Assembly (NCBI RefSeq): GCF_014297365.1
Contig: NZ_JACOQD010000001.1
Coordinates: forward strand, 1,488,001-1,552,000
Direction: 5' to 3'
DNA: 64,000 nt
Origin: Winogradskyella echinorum
GTDB taxonomy: Bacteria; Bacteroidota; Bacteroidia; Flavobacteriales; Flavobacteriaceae
The position numbers were made by a program, and so were the translations under genes. Shown piece after piece: positions 17,918-25,995 of the stretch; the stretch's first letter is position 1, and every line of letters begins with the position of its first letter. The notes under the pieces were generated by a model that worked only from the letters and a program-made list of their open reading frames with translations, did no database searches and was not told the DNA's origin.

Positions 17918-19132
17918 ATGATTTTAGAAATGAAAGTGCCTTCACCAGGCGAATCAATTACTGAAGTAGAAATTGCAGAATGGTTAGTGGAAGATGGAGA
18001 TTATGTAGAAAAAGATCAAGCCATTGCAGAAGTAGATAGTGATAAAGCAACATTAGAGTTGCCAGCTGAAGCTAGTGGAACAATTACACTAAAAGCAGAA
18101 GAAGGTGATGCTGTGGCCGTTGGTGCTATCGTATGTTTAATTGATACGAGTGCAGCTAAGCCAGAAGGTGGTGATGCCCCATCTAAAGAAGAAAAGAAAG
18201 AGGAAGCTCCTAAAAATGAAGAGCCAAAACCAGTTGCAACAGAATCTAAAACATATGCAACAGGTAGTGCTAGTCCTGCAGCTAAGAAGGTTTTAGCTGA
18301 AAAAGGAATAGATACTTCTACTGTAAAAGGCACTGGCAAAGATGGTAGAATAACAAAAGATGATGCGGTAAATGCTGTGCCATCTATGGGTACTCCAACA
18401 GGAGGAAGTAGAGGAACATCGCGCAGTAAAATGTCTATGTTGCGTCGTAAAGTTGCAGAACGATTAGTAGAAGCAAAGAATACAACGGCAATGTTAACCA
18501 CATTTAATGAGGTTAATATGACTCCGATTTTTGAATTGCGTAAACAATATAAAGAAGATTTCAAAGCTAAGCATGGTGTAAGTCTTGGGTTTATGAGTTT
18601 CTTTTCTTTAGCTGTGGTTAGAGCATTAAAGATGTATCCAGCTGTTAATTCTATGATAGATGGTAAAGAAATGTTGTCTTATGATTTTGTTGATATTAGT
18701 ATCGCAGTTTCTGGTCCTAAAGGATTAATGGTGCCAGTAATAAGAAATGCAGAAAACTTATCATTTAGAGGTATAGAATCTGAAGTAAAGCGTTTAGCGA
18801 TTAGAGCTAGAGAAGGAGAAATTACTGTAGATGAAATGACGGGTGGAACATTTACCATTACTAATGGTGGAGTTTTTGGTAGTATGTTATCTACACCAAT
18901 TATCAACCCACCGCAAAGTGGTATATTAGGAATGCACAATATTATTCAGCGTCCAATAGCAGTTGATGGTAAAGTAGAAATTCATCCTATGATGTATGTA
19001 GCATTATCCTATGACCATAGAATTATTGATGGTAAAGAATCGGTTGGGTTCCTAGTAGCTGTTAAGGAAGCTTTAGAAAGTCCTGTAGAATTATTAATGG
19101 ATAATAACATAAACAAAGCTTTAGAATTATAA
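17918..19132 (+). CDS. sucB: Dihydrolipoyllysine-residue succinyltransferase (2-oxoglutarate dehydrogenase E2)
   Basis: A 404-residue E2 with one lipoyl domain (residues 1-77, lipoylated Lys43 in DSDKATLE), a Pro/Glu/Lys-rich linker, a peripheral subunit-binding domain (about 120-155, [13 protein letters not shown] and [10 protein letters not shown]), and a catalytic domain ending with YDHRIIDGK (His367, Asp371). It forms the core of the 2-oxoglutarate dehydrogenase complex together with the SucA encoded just upstream. Confidence 0.97.
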   Translation: MILEMKVPSPGESITEVEIAEWLVEDGDYVEKDQAIAEVDSDKATLELPAEASGTITLKAEEGDAVAVGAIVCLIDTSAAKPEGGDAPSKEEKKEEAPKNEEPKPVATESKTYATGSASPAAKKVLAEKGIDTSTVKGTGKDGRITKDDAVNAVPSMGTPTGGSRGTSRSKMSMLRRKVAERLVEAKNTTAMLTTFNEVNMTPIFELRKQYKEDFKAKHGVSLGFMSFFSLAVVRALKMYPAVNSMIDGKEMLSYDFVDISIAVSGPKGLMVPVIRNAENLSFRGIESEVKRLAIRAREGEITVDEMTGGTFTITNGGVFGSMLSTPIINPPQSGILGMHNIIQRPIAVDGKVEIHPMMYVALSYDHRIIDGKESVGFLVAVKEALESPVELLMDNNINKALEL

Positions 19133-19151
19133 AGTTCTATTTATATAAAGT

Positions 19152-19190
19152 AAAAAAGCGCAATTTTTTAAAATTGCGCTTTTTTTTTAC
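19152..19190 (+). terminator. Terminator of sucA-sucB
   Basis: Arms 19152-19166 and 19171-19185 (core AGCGCAATTT / AAATTGCGCT) followed by a long T run. The A-rich left flank means it may also terminate minus-strand transcription of the small membrane peptide gene. Confidence 0.9.
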
Positions 19191-19220
19191 CCCTAACTAA
19201 CAAAGAGTAACTAACTAAAA

Positions 19221-19334
19221 TTAACTAAAGAAATTAACAGCGATATTGGCTGAGATTATAATTATAGAACTTATAATTAAAAGGATGATAAATACTTTAT
19301 CTTTTTTTGCAGTATTGTCTTTCATTGTTTCCAT
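19221..19334 (-). CDS. Putative 37-residue single-span membrane peptide
   Basis: A short open frame with ATG at 19334 and TAA at 19223-19221. The product has a charged N-terminus (METMKDNTAKKDK) followed by one very hydrophobic segment of about 23 residues (runs of Ile, Leu, Val) and a short FFS tail, giving N-in topology by the positive-inside rule. It sits in an otherwise empty gap, has the sucB terminator at its 3' side, and one copy of the 38-bp repeat about 110 nt upstream. No homologue is recognised; it could still be a chance frame. Confidence 0.5.
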   Translation of the reverse strand: METMKDNTAKKDKVFIILLIISSIIIISANIAVNFFS

Positions 19335-19446
19335 AATTGTATTTTTTTTTAAAAGCTCTAAATCATAAGTTAATCTAGAGCTTATAAGAACTTAATTTGA
19401 GGCTTTGATTAATAGCTGATGTAAATTTCCGAATAAATATGGTGCC

Positions 19447-19484
19447 ATACTATACGTAACTTTACGTATTTTTTGATTTTTTTT
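19447..19484. repeat. 38-bp direct repeat, copy 1, with internal palindrome
   Basis: Identical over 38 nt to 19601-19638. It contains the 16-nt inverted repeat TACGTAACTTTACGTA (7-bp arms, 2-nt spacer, 19453-19468) followed on the plus strand by a T-rich tail. It lies upstream of the small membrane peptide gene (minus strand). A regulator-binding site is the simplest explanation. Confidence 0.8.
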
Positions 19485-19489
19485 CAATG

Positions 19490-19520
19490 AAAAAGCCTTG
19501 AATTTGCATCCAAGGCTTTA
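19490..19520 (-). terminator. Hairpin terminator downstream of the response regulator
   Basis: Arms AAAGCCTTG (19492-19500) and CAAGGCTTT (19511-19519), 10-nt loop, with a T run on the minus-strand side. It separates the response regulator transcript from the small peptide region. Confidence 0.7.
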
Positions 19521-19600
19521 GTAATCCCTATAGAACTATTAATAGCTTGTTATTAACCCTTAATTAATAACAGTGTAAAGGTCATAAATATATTAATACA

Positions 19601-19638
19601 ATACTATACGTAACTTTACGTATTTTTTGATTTTTTTT
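19601..19638. repeat. 38-bp direct repeat, copy 2, with internal palindrome
   Basis: Exact second copy of the repeat at 19447-19484. It begins within the last two bases of the response regulator stop codon and extends into its 3' side; the palindrome is at 19607-19622. The spacing between copies is 154 bp. Confidence 0.8.
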
Positions 19639-20266
19639 AAGAATTTAAAAATTCAGCGTTTTCTTTAGCCCATATAAGAAGACTATTTTGTTTACTTTCT
19701 AAGTTTAGCTTTTTAATAATATTGCTTTTGTGTTTTTCTACTGTTCGTGTAGATATAGAAAGAAGCTCTGCAATTTCAACTCCTGTTTTGTTGGCAGAAA
19801 TTAATGATACAATCTTTTTTTCATGATTGGTTAATTTTTCAAAATTTTCAGGGATTTTTTGTTGCTCTAGAAAACTTAATAATTCAGGACTAAAGTAAGT
19901 CTTACCTTTAATAACTGCCGCAATACAATTTTCAATTTCTTCAAGCGCAAACTCTTTTAATACATAGCCATATATACCTAATGCTTTTGCATCGTTATAA
20001 GTCTTTTCGTCTTTTTCAAAAGTTATAAGAATAATTTTGGTTGGTGAATTCTCAACTTTACATTTTTCAGCAATTTGCAAACCTGTTAGAAATGGCATTT
20101 TAATATCTAAAATGGCAATATCTGGTGTATGTGCATTTATGAGTGCTAAAGCTTCTTTTCCGTTTTTGGCACTGGCTAAAACATTGTAATCTTTTTCAAT
20201 AAGAAAATCATGCAGACCTTTAAGAACCAGAGGATGGTCGTCTGCAATTATAATGTTAGGGTTCAT
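19637..20266 (-). CDS. LuxR/NarL-family response regulator
   Basis: A 209-residue two-domain regulator. The receiver domain has acidic residues Asp9-Asp10, phospho-acceptor Asp54 (AILDIKMPFL), a conserved Thr in LITF, and Lys in YVLKE. The C-terminal GerE-type helix-turn-helix spans about residues 140-205 (KTGVEIAELLSISTRTVEKHKSNI). No histidine kinase gene is adjacent, so it is an orphan here. Its gene is followed immediately by one copy of the TACGTAA palindrome repeat, and the second copy lies 154 bp further on; binding by this regulator is a reasonable but untested idea. Confidence 0.93.
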   Translation of the reverse strand: MNPNIIIADDHPLVLKGLHDFLIEKDYNVLASAKNGKEALALINAHTPDIAILDIKMPFLTGLQIAEKCKVENSPTKIILITFEKDEKTYNDAKALGIYGYVLKEFALEEIENCIAAVIKGKTYFSPELLSFLEQQKIPENFEKLTNHEKKIVSLISANKTGVEIAELLSISTRTVEKHKSNIIKKLNLESKQNSLLIWAKENAEFLNS

Positions 20267-20325
20267 TTTGCTATTAATTCAACTATTAGTAAAGATAAGA
20301 AGAATCTTTTAGGTAGAATAAAATC

Positions 20326-20766
20326 TTATAATTTTAAGTAAAGGTATTTTTTTTCATAATCAATTACAGCCTTTCCTTTTTTTAAGATATCGGCTCCAAT
20401 TATACCATCTACGGGTTGGGCATCATGATTTAAGAGTCCATTATTAACATGGGTAAGGTTGAATAAAATTAAGGCCACTCGTTTCTTTTTCCATTTGCCA
20501 ATTTTTAAGGCATTAGAGTTAGATATCTTAGTCATCATGTCTGAAGCACCAGCACCAACTGCTTTTATTTCTGAATCTTTTACTTTTAAATTAAAACGTT
20601 CAATAGCTTCAAAACCAACACAACTACTAGAAGCTCCAGTATCTAAGATAAAATAGCCCTTTACTCCATTGATTGAAGCTTTAATTTCAAAGTGATTTGT
20701 TTTTGTAAGCTTTAATTTAATTTTAGAATAACCTTTATTAATAAGGAAGTCTTTTAATGTTTCCAT
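20326..20766 (-). CDS. Retropepsin-like aspartic protease family protein
   Basis: A 146-residue protein with the pepsin/retropepsin active-site signature FILDTGASSS (Asp42-Thr43-Gly44) and a second motif DGIIGADIL that corresponds to the ILG flap-side strand. One half-size unit is present, so it would act as a dimer, as in retropepsins. There is no signal peptide, so it appears cytoplasmic. Its substrate is unknown. It is preceded by its own -33/-7 promoter, interleaved with that of the divergent TatD gene. Confidence 0.8.
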   Translation of the reverse strand: METLKDFLINKGYSKIKLKLTKTNHFEIKASINGVKGYFILDTGASSSCVGFEAIERFNLKVKDSEIKAVGAGASDMMTKISNSNALKIGKWKKKRVALILFNLTHVNNGLLNHDAQPVDGIIGADILKKGKAVIDYEKKYLYLKL

Positions 20767-20780
20767 TTTTTTAATTTGTA

Positions 20781-20813
20781 CAAATATAAGAATTGGTATA
20801 ATGCTCTAATCAA
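20781..20813 (-). promoter_or_regulatory. Promoter of the retropepsin-like gene
   Basis: Minus-strand TTG (20813-20811), 22-nt spacer, TATATTTG (20788-20781), with the ATG 14 nt further on. It overlaps the promoter of the divergent TatD gene. Confidence 0.55.
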
Positions 20814-20822
20814 TTACTTTTG
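20793..20822 (+). promoter_or_regulatory. Promoter of tatD-ansA
   Basis: TTG (20793-20795), 19-nt spacer, TACTTTTG (20815-20822). This matches the Bacteroidota -33/-7 consensus and ends 4 nt before the ATG at 20827, which decides the TatD start. Confidence 0.65.
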
Positions 20823-20826
20823 CATC

Positions 20827-21594
20827 ATGATTATTACAGATACACATACCCATTTATATAGCGAAGCTTTTGATCAGGATAGACAAGACATGATTAAGCG
20901 TGCTATTGATGCTAATGTAAAGCGGTTTTTTATTCCTGCAATAGATTCTACGTATACAGATGCTATGCTTCAGCTCGAAAAAGATTTTCCAGATCATGTA
21001 TTTCTTATGATGGGGCTGCACCCAACACATGTAAAAGATAATTACAAGGAAGAGTTAGACCATGTTGAAGAGATGCTTTCAAGTAGAAAGTTTTATGCAA
21101 TTGGAGAAATTGGGATTGACCTATATTGGGATAAAACTACATTGGGTATACAAATAGAAGCTTTTAGACATCAAATAAATTTGGCCAAGAAATATAAACT
21201 TCCAATTGTAATTCATTGCAGAGAAGCATTTAATGAAATATTTGAAGTTTTAAAGCAAGAAACATCAGAAGATTTATACGGAATATTTCATTGTTTCACT
21301 GGCAATATAGAACAAGCCAATCAAGCTATAGCTTACAATATGAAATTAGGTATTGGTGGAGTAGTTACTTTTAAGAATGGTAAAATAGATCAGTTTATTA
21401 ATCAAATAGACTTAAAGCATATCGTTTTAGAAACAGATTCTCCATATTTAGCGCCAAAACCATATCGCGGTAAACGAAACGAAAGCTCCTATATAAATAA
21501 GGTGTTAGAAAAATTATCCGAACTTTACGGTATTAGTAAAGAAGAGATAGCTCATATTACTACGCAAAACTCTAAAGATGTCTTCGGCATATAA
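20827..21594 (+). CDS. TatD-family metal-dependent hydrolase (putative DNase)
   Basis: 255 residues from the ATG at 20827. The frame extends 17 codons further upstream, but that stretch overlaps the promoter, and family members start just before the first metal motif. Motifs in order: DTHTHLY (metal site 1), GEIGIDLYWD, IHCREAF, FHCFTG, and ETDSPYLAP. This is the amidohydrolase (TIM-barrel) set of TatD, linked to 3'-5' DNA exonuclease activity and DNA repair. It is followed after 3 nt by ansA, so the two are co-transcribed. Confidence 0.9.
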   Translation: MIITDTHTHLYSEAFDQDRQDMIKRAIDANVKRFFIPAIDSTYTDAMLQLEKDFPDHVFLMMGLHPTHVKDNYKEELDHVEEMLSSRKFYAIGEIGIDLYWDKTTLGIQIEAFRHQINLAKKYKLPIVIHCREAFNEIFEVLKQETSEDLYGIFHCFTGNIEQANQAIAYNMKLGIGGVVTFKNGKIDQFINQIDLKHIVLETDSPYLAPKPYRGKRNESSYINKVLEKLSELYGISKEEIAHITTQNSKDVFGI

Positions 21595-21597
21595 ACC

Positions 21598-22623
21598 ATG
21601 AAAAAACCAAATATCTTATTAATTTATACTGGCGGAACCATAGGTATGGTAAAAGATGCTGACACAGGTGCATTGCGAGCTTTTGATTTTGATAGTCTAT
21701 TAACTCGTATTCCAGAATTGCGTTTACTAGATTGTAGTATTGAAACTGTTTCTTTTAGAGATCCAATTGATTCTTCAAATATGAATCCTAAATATTGGGC
21801 AGACATTGCTAATATTATAGGAGATAATTATAATAAATTTGATGGTTTTGTTGTGTTACATGGAAGTGATACTATGAGTTATTCAGCTTCCGCTTTAAGT
21901 TTTATGTTAGAAAACTTATCTAAGCCAGTAATATTTACAGGTTCTCAATTACCAATTGGGGATTTACGAACAGACGCCAAGGAGAATTTAATAACATCTA
22001 TACAAATGGCTTCCTTGCACCAAAATGGTTTACCTGTAGTAAGAGAAGTAGGCTTATATTTTGAATACAAATTATACCGTGGTAATCGCACTACAAAAAT
22101 AAATGCAGAACATTTTGAAGCTTTTGAGTCTTTAAACTATCCCCATTTAGCAGAATCTGGTGTACATTTAAAAATAAATAAAGACTATTTATGGCGCACA
22201 AAACAAAACGAAAAATTAGTAGTACGCACTGCAATGGACACCAATGTTGGTTTATTAAAATTGTTTCCTGGTATTTCTAGGCCAATTTTAGAGGCTGTTC
22301 TTAAAAGTAAATTAATAAAAGGTTTAGTTATTGAAACCTATGGTTCTGGCAATGCTACAACCGAAACTTGGTTTATTAACTTATTAAAAGATGCTATTGC
22401 AAGTGGGCTACATATTATTAATGTTACACAGTGTGCAGGAGGAAGTGTATCTATGGGACAATATGAAACCAGTTCACAACTAAAAAAGATAGGGGTAATC
22501 TCTGGAAATGACATCACTACAGAAGCAGCGATTACAAAATTAATGTATCTTTTGGGTGAAAAAATTCAACTAAAAGATTTTAAATCTATTTTTGAAACAT
22601 CTTTAAGAGGCGAAATGTCTTAA
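21598..22623 (+). CDS. ansA: Type I (cytoplasmic) L-asparaginase
   Basis: A 341-residue asparaginase/glutaminase-family enzyme hydrolysing L-asparagine to aspartate and ammonia. The first catalytic Thr is in YTGGTIGM (Thr14), and the second site is HGSDTMSYSA near residue 88. There is no signal peptide, which fits the low-affinity cytoplasmic type I enzyme. It lies 3 nt downstream of tatD. It is unrelated in fold to the two Ntn-type asparaginase-like enzymes encoded later in this window. Confidence 0.93.
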   Translation: MKKPNILLIYTGGTIGMVKDADTGALRAFDFDSLLTRIPELRLLDCSIETVSFRDPIDSSNMNPKYWADIANIIGDNYNKFDGFVVLHGSDTMSYSASALSFMLENLSKPVIFTGSQLPIGDLRTDAKENLITSIQMASLHQNGLPVVREVGLYFEYKLYRGNRTTKINAEHFEAFESLNYPHLAESGVHLKINKDYLWRTKQNEKLVVRTAMDTNVGLLKLFPGISRPILEAVLKSKLIKGLVIETYGSGNATTETWFINLLKDAIASGLHIINVTQCAGGSVSMGQYETSSQLKKIGVISGNDITTEAAITKLMYLLGEKIQLKDFKSIFETSLRGEMS

Positions 22624-22698
22624 AAATAACATTATAAATTTTAGCGTTTAAAGTTTTTTTTGTTATTTGGCACCTATGTAATTATTAATACAATTTAC

Positions 22699-22786
22699 AG
22701 AGAGGTGGCCGAGTGGTCGAAGGCGCACGCCTGGAAAGTGTGTATACTCCAAAAGGGTATCGAGGGTTCGAATCCCTTCCTCTCTG
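22699..22786 (+). tRNA. tRNA-Ser (anticodon GGA)
   Basis: An 88-nt class II tRNA. The acceptor arms AGAGAGG and CCTCTCT pair fully, with discriminator G. Anticodon stem CACGC/GTGTG encloses the loop CTGGAAA with anticodon GGA at 22733-22735. A long variable arm (ACTCC/GGGT region) marks tRNA-Ser, and the T arm is GAGGG-TTCGAAT-CCCTT. The 3' CCA is not encoded. It decodes UCC and UCU. Confidence 0.97.
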
Positions 22787-22861
22787 CTGAAATTTAACTA
22801 CATAATTACATTATTTTTTTTATCTTTAACACTTTAACTAATAAAATTAAGAATCAGAACA

Positions 22862-23626
22862 ATGAAAAGATTATTTTCTATCCTCGCTATTACATGTTTA
22901 ATGGCAATCGGAACTGTTAATGCAAATGCAACAACATTAGCCACAACATCAGCAACTGTAACAAGTGTAACTCAGGCAGAAGAGACTTCTGAAGACTTGA
23001 CGTTTCATCAAGAATTAAAAAAGCGTTTTATTGAAGGTGGTCCAGGCTTTATGGGTATTGTACTACTATGTTTAATTCTTGGATTAGCAATAGCTATAGA
23101 GAGAATTATCTTTTTAAACCTTTCAACAACAAACACAAAAAAATTAACCCAAAATGTAGAAGATGCTTTAAACTCAGGTGGTATCGAAGCTGCTAAGGAA
23201 GTTTGTAGAAATACAAAAGGACCTGTTGCATCTATTTTCTATCAAGGTTTAGACAGAGCAGACGAGGATATCGATGCTGCTGAAAAAGCTGTTGTAGCAT
23301 ATGGTGGTGTACAAATGGGACAATTAGAAAAGAATGTATCTTGGATTTCATTATTTATCGCTTTAGCACCAATGCTTGGTTTCATGGGTACAGTAATTGG
23401 TATGATTCAAGCCTTTGATAAAATTGAAGCAGCTGGTGATATGCAGCCATCTTTAGTTGCTGGTGGTATTAAAGTAGCACTTTTAACAACTGTATTTGGT
23501 CTTATTGTAGCAATTATACTTCAGATTTTCTATAATTATATCATCGCTAAGATTGATAGTATAGTAAATGATATGGAGGATGCATCAATTACATTGATGG
23601 ATTTATTAGTAAGACACAAAAAATAA
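22862..23626 (+). CDS. exbB: MotA/TolQ/ExbB proton channel family protein
   Basis: A 254-residue inner-membrane protein with an N-terminal signal-like segment (residues 1-25) before the usual ExbB core. TM1 is near 52-76, a cytoplasmic loop follows, then two further TM segments (about 158-182 and 198-222) with the family hallmark GTVIGMI. With the two ExbD proteins encoded downstream it should form a proton-driven energy-transducing motor for TonB-like or other envelope work. It is first in the operon exbB, small membrane protein, exbD, exbD. Confidence 0.92.
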   Translation: MKRLFSILAITCLMAIGTVNANATTLATTSATVTSVTQAEETSEDLTFHQELKKRFIEGGPGFMGIVLLCLILGLAIAIERIIFLNLSTTNTKKLTQNVEDALNSGGIEAAKEVCRNTKGPVASIFYQGLDRADEDIDAAEKAVVAYGGVQMGQLEKNVSWISLFIALAPMLGFMGTVIGMIQAFDKIEAAGDMQPSLVAGGIKVALLTTVFGLIVAIILQIFYNYIIAKIDSIVNDMEDASITLMDLLVRHKK

Positions 23627-23635
23627 AAATTAATT

Positions 23636-24073
23636 ATGCACAAAATATTAAAAATAGTAGCCGCTGTTTTAAGTTTAGTCGGAATAGTATCTCTGATTAG
23701 AATTATTGCTGCTGGTGATGAAGCCCTTAAGACAGGTGGAGAAGATGGTCTCTTTGAGCCAATGGCTTGGATAGGTTATATAATATTAGGTTTAACTATA
23801 TTGTTTGTATTAGTTTTTGTTTTGAAAAACTTGTTTACAAATACTAGTGGCTTAAAGAATACATTAATAGGTGTTGGTGCATTTGCAGCAGTATTAATAA
23901 TTGCCTATGTTGTATCTGGAGGAGACGCAATGACCTATGATTTACAAGATGGAGTTGCAACAGAAGGGCAATCTCATATGGTTGGAGCTGGTTTAGTAGC
24001 ATTCTATATATTGTTAGCAGTTGCTGCAGTAACTATGATTTTCTCAGGAGTTAAAAAAGTAATTAGTAAATAA
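23636..24073 (+). CDS. Membrane protein in the ExbB/ExbD operon, function unknown
   Basis: A 145-residue hydrophobic protein with about four membrane segments (near residues 5-25, 44-64, 77-98 and 119-140) and short acidic loops. It lies 9 nt after exbB and 7 nt before exbD, so it is firmly in the operon. I do not recognise a family with known function. It may be an accessory subunit of the motor complex, judging only from position. Confidence 0.75.
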   Translation: MHKILKIVAAVLSLVGIVSLIRIIAAGDEALKTGGEDGLFEPMAWIGYIILGLTILFVLVFVLKNLFTNTSGLKNTLIGVGAFAAVLIIAYVVSGGDAMTYDLQDGVATEGQSHMVGAGLVAFYILLAVAAVTMIFSGVKKVISK

Positions 24074-24080
24074 ATATAGT

Positions 24081-24716
24081 ATGGCAAAGAGATCGGCACC
24101 CGAAGTAAATGCAGGATCAATGGCTGACATTGCCTTCTTATTACTTATCTTTTTCTTAGTAACAACAACTATTGAAAAAGACAAAGGTTTATTAAGAAGT
24201 TTGCCACCTATTGACGACACAGAAGTAGAACCTCCTATTATAAAACAGAAAAATTTATTTACTGTTTTAATTAACCGTAATAACCAACTTCTTGTTGAAG
24301 AAGAGGAAATGCCGTTAGAAGAATTAAGAGAGGCTACAATTGCCTTCTTAGATAATGGAGGTGGTACAAACGCAGCTGGAGAATCTTGTGATTATTGTAA
24401 AGGTGAACGTTCAGAAACTTCTTCTGATCACCCAGACAAAGCAATTATCTCCATGAAGCACGATAGAGAAACTTCTTACGAACAGTACATGGATGTACAA
24501 AATGAACTTGTTGCAGCTTATAATTTCTTAAGAGAAAGAGAGGCAACGAGATTATATAAAAAGTATTATCCAGATGCAGATAAAGTTTTTACTGCAATGT
24601 TAGAAGAGAAGGAAAAGAATCAATTTAGTAAGGATGAAAAACTTAATGAGCGTATTGAGACCATTAAGAAATTATTCCCAATGAAATTGTCTGAAGCAGA
24701 ACCAGATAAATCTTAA
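24081..24716 (+). CDS. exbD: ExbD/TolR-family biopolymer transport protein (first copy)
   Basis: A 211-residue protein with a short N-terminal cytoplasmic tail, one TM helix carrying the conserved proton-relay Asp (SMADIAFLLLIFFLV), and a periplasmic domain. It is longer than a classical ExbD (about 140), with a central acidic insertion containing a C-x-x-C (CDYC) and a charged C-terminal extension. It is paired with the second exbD downstream. Confidence 0.9.
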   Translation: MAKRSAPEVNAGSMADIAFLLLIFFLVTTTIEKDKGLLRSLPPIDDTEVEPPIIKQKNLFTVLINRNNQLLVEEEEMPLEELREATIAFLDNGGGTNAAGESCDYCKGERSETSSDHPDKAIISMKHDRETSYEQYMDVQNELVAAYNFLREREATRLYKKYYPDADKVFTAMLEEKEKNQFSKDEKLNERIETIKKLFPMKLSEAEPDKS

Positions 24717-24728
24717 AAGTAACAAATT

Positions 24729-25193
24729 ATGTCTAAATTTAAAAAAGGAGGAAAAGGTGAATTGCCAGCGATTTCAACGGCATCACTTCCAGATATTGTA
24801 TTTATGTTGCTTTTCTTTTTCATGGTAGCAACTGTAATGAGAGACAGTTCTTTAATGATTGAAAATCAATTACCAAGTGCAGATCAAGTAGAAAAGTTGA
24901 AAAAAGACAGAACTATTTTTATCTATGCAGGTAAGCCTAGCAGTCAGTTTAAGCAATTTGGTGAAGAACCTCGCATTCAATTTAATGATGCTTTTATTGG
25001 AGTAGATGACGTAAAGCCTTCTATATTACAAGGAATTGCAGATTTAAATGAAGAACTTCAAAGTAAAGTTGTAGTGGGTCTTAAGGTGGATAAAAACACC
25101 AATGCTGGTTTAGTATCAGATATTAAGCAAGAACTACGTAAAGCTAATGCTTTAAAGGTAATGTATATTGCAAATACAAAAACTGAACAATAA
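24729..25193 (+). CDS. exbD: ExbD/TolR-family biopolymer transport protein (second copy)
   Basis: A 154-residue ExbD of standard size: N-terminal tail, a TM helix with the conserved Asp (LPDIVFMLLFFFMV), and a periplasmic domain ending in KVMYIANTKTEQ. It starts 12 nt after the first exbD and is followed by a strong terminator, so it ends the operon. Two different ExbD subunits in one operon are common in Bacteroidota. Confidence 0.92.
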   Translation: MSKFKKGGKGELPAISTASLPDIVFMLLFFFMVATVMRDSSLMIENQLPSADQVEKLKKDRTIFIYAGKPSSQFKQFGEEPRIQFNDAFIGVDDVKPSILQGIADLNEELQSKVVVGLKVDKNTNAGLVSDIKQELRKANALKVMYIANTKTEQ

Positions 25194-25218
25194 GATTAAA
25201 ATGATCTTAATTTTATAT

Positions 25219-25250
25219 AAAAACGTCCTGATTAATCAGGACGTTTTTTT
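25219..25250 (+). terminator. Terminator of the exbB-exbD operon
   Basis: A perfect palindrome with arms AAACGTCCTGATT (25221-25233) and its complement (25234-25246), followed by a T run to 25250. Confidence 0.92.
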
Positions 25251-25296
25251 GTAGAAAAGACTTAGTGTTCAATTAAAGATTTTGTAGTTTTAGTAT

Positions 25297-25995
25297 ATGA
25301 AATTAACGTTTTTACTTTTTTTAATTAGTGTAGGACATTTTGGGTTTTCTCAAAATAATGATACCGATAAAGCCGAACTTTATAAAAATTACAGAGAGGA
25401 TCAGTTCTATGCTTCTGTAACCTACAATTTGCTTAATAATAAACCTAAAGATGTCTCACAAAGTGGTTTTTCATCTGGTTTTCATTTCGGGTTTATTAGA
25501 GATATGCCTTTAAACGAAAAACGAAATTTTGCTATAGGATTAGGTTTAGGCATTTCAACCAATTCTTATAATCAAAAAAGCATGTTAATTGAAGAGGTTA
25601 ATAATGATATTTCATTCAGTATTATAGATGAGAGTGACTTAAATGTCTCCAAAAACAAGTTTACTACTTATTTGGTGGAAGTGCCTTTAGAAATTAGATG
25701 GAGAACTTCTACTGCGACAGAATATAATTTTTGGAGAATATATACAGGTTTTAAACTGGGTTATTTAGTATACAACTCCACAAAATTTAAGAGTGAAGCT
25801 AGTAATGAAAACCTATCTAATATTGATACCTTTAATAAATTACAATATGGTTTAACTCTCAGTGCTGGCTATGGTACGTGGAATTTTCATGTTTACTATG
25901 GATTAAATTCTATTTTTGATAATAGTGCTAAACTAAACAATGATACTATAGACATGAAATCCTTAAAAATAGGACTCATGTTTTATGTTTTATAG
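25297..25995 (+). CDS. Outer membrane beta-barrel (PorT-like) protein
   Basis: A 232-residue protein with a signal peptide (residues 1-18, cleavage near FGFSQ). The mature chain shows alternating strands with glycine and aromatics (FAIGLGLGIST, WRIYTGFKLGYLV, LSAGYGTWNFHVYYG) and a short last strand, GLMFYVL. It fits the outer-membrane barrel group that includes PorT-like proteins, but I see nothing that ties it specifically to the type IX machinery. Its last 6 nt overlap the convergent neighbour. Confidence 0.7.
   Translation: MKLTFLLFLISVGHFGFSQNNDTDKAELYKNYREDQFYASVTYNLLNNKPKDVSQSGFSSGFHFGFIRDMPLNEKRNFAIGLGLGISTNSYNQKSMLIEEVNNDISFSIIDESDLNVSKNKFTTYLVEVPLEIRWRTSTATEYNFWRIYTGFKLGYLVYNSTKFKSEASNENLSNIDTFNKLQYGLTLSAGYGTWNFHVYYGLNSIFDNSAKLNNDTIDMKSLKIGLMFYVL

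Larger units (their letters stand above)
19335..19636. other. Non-coding gap between the small peptide and the response regulator
   Basis: About 300 nt with no convincing gene. It holds two copies of a 38-bp direct repeat, each containing the palindrome TACGTAA-CT-TTACGTA, and a hairpin terminator between them. No clear TAnnTTTG element was found on either strand. Confidence 0.6.

Noticed and set aside
18016..18564. Long open frame (182 codons) antisense to sucB
   Set aside because: It mirrors the lipoyl and linker coding region of sucB, has low-complexity Ser/Ala/Val content, and no promoter or family resemblance.
20776..20826. Upstream ATG for the TatD gene
   Set aside because: It lies before the predicted -33/-7 promoter and would add 17 residues unlike the family N-terminus.
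25297..25995. Assignment as the gliding/T9SS protein PorT
   Set aside because: Only general barrel features are visible and the neighbours are ExbB/ExbD genes, so the specific name is not supported.
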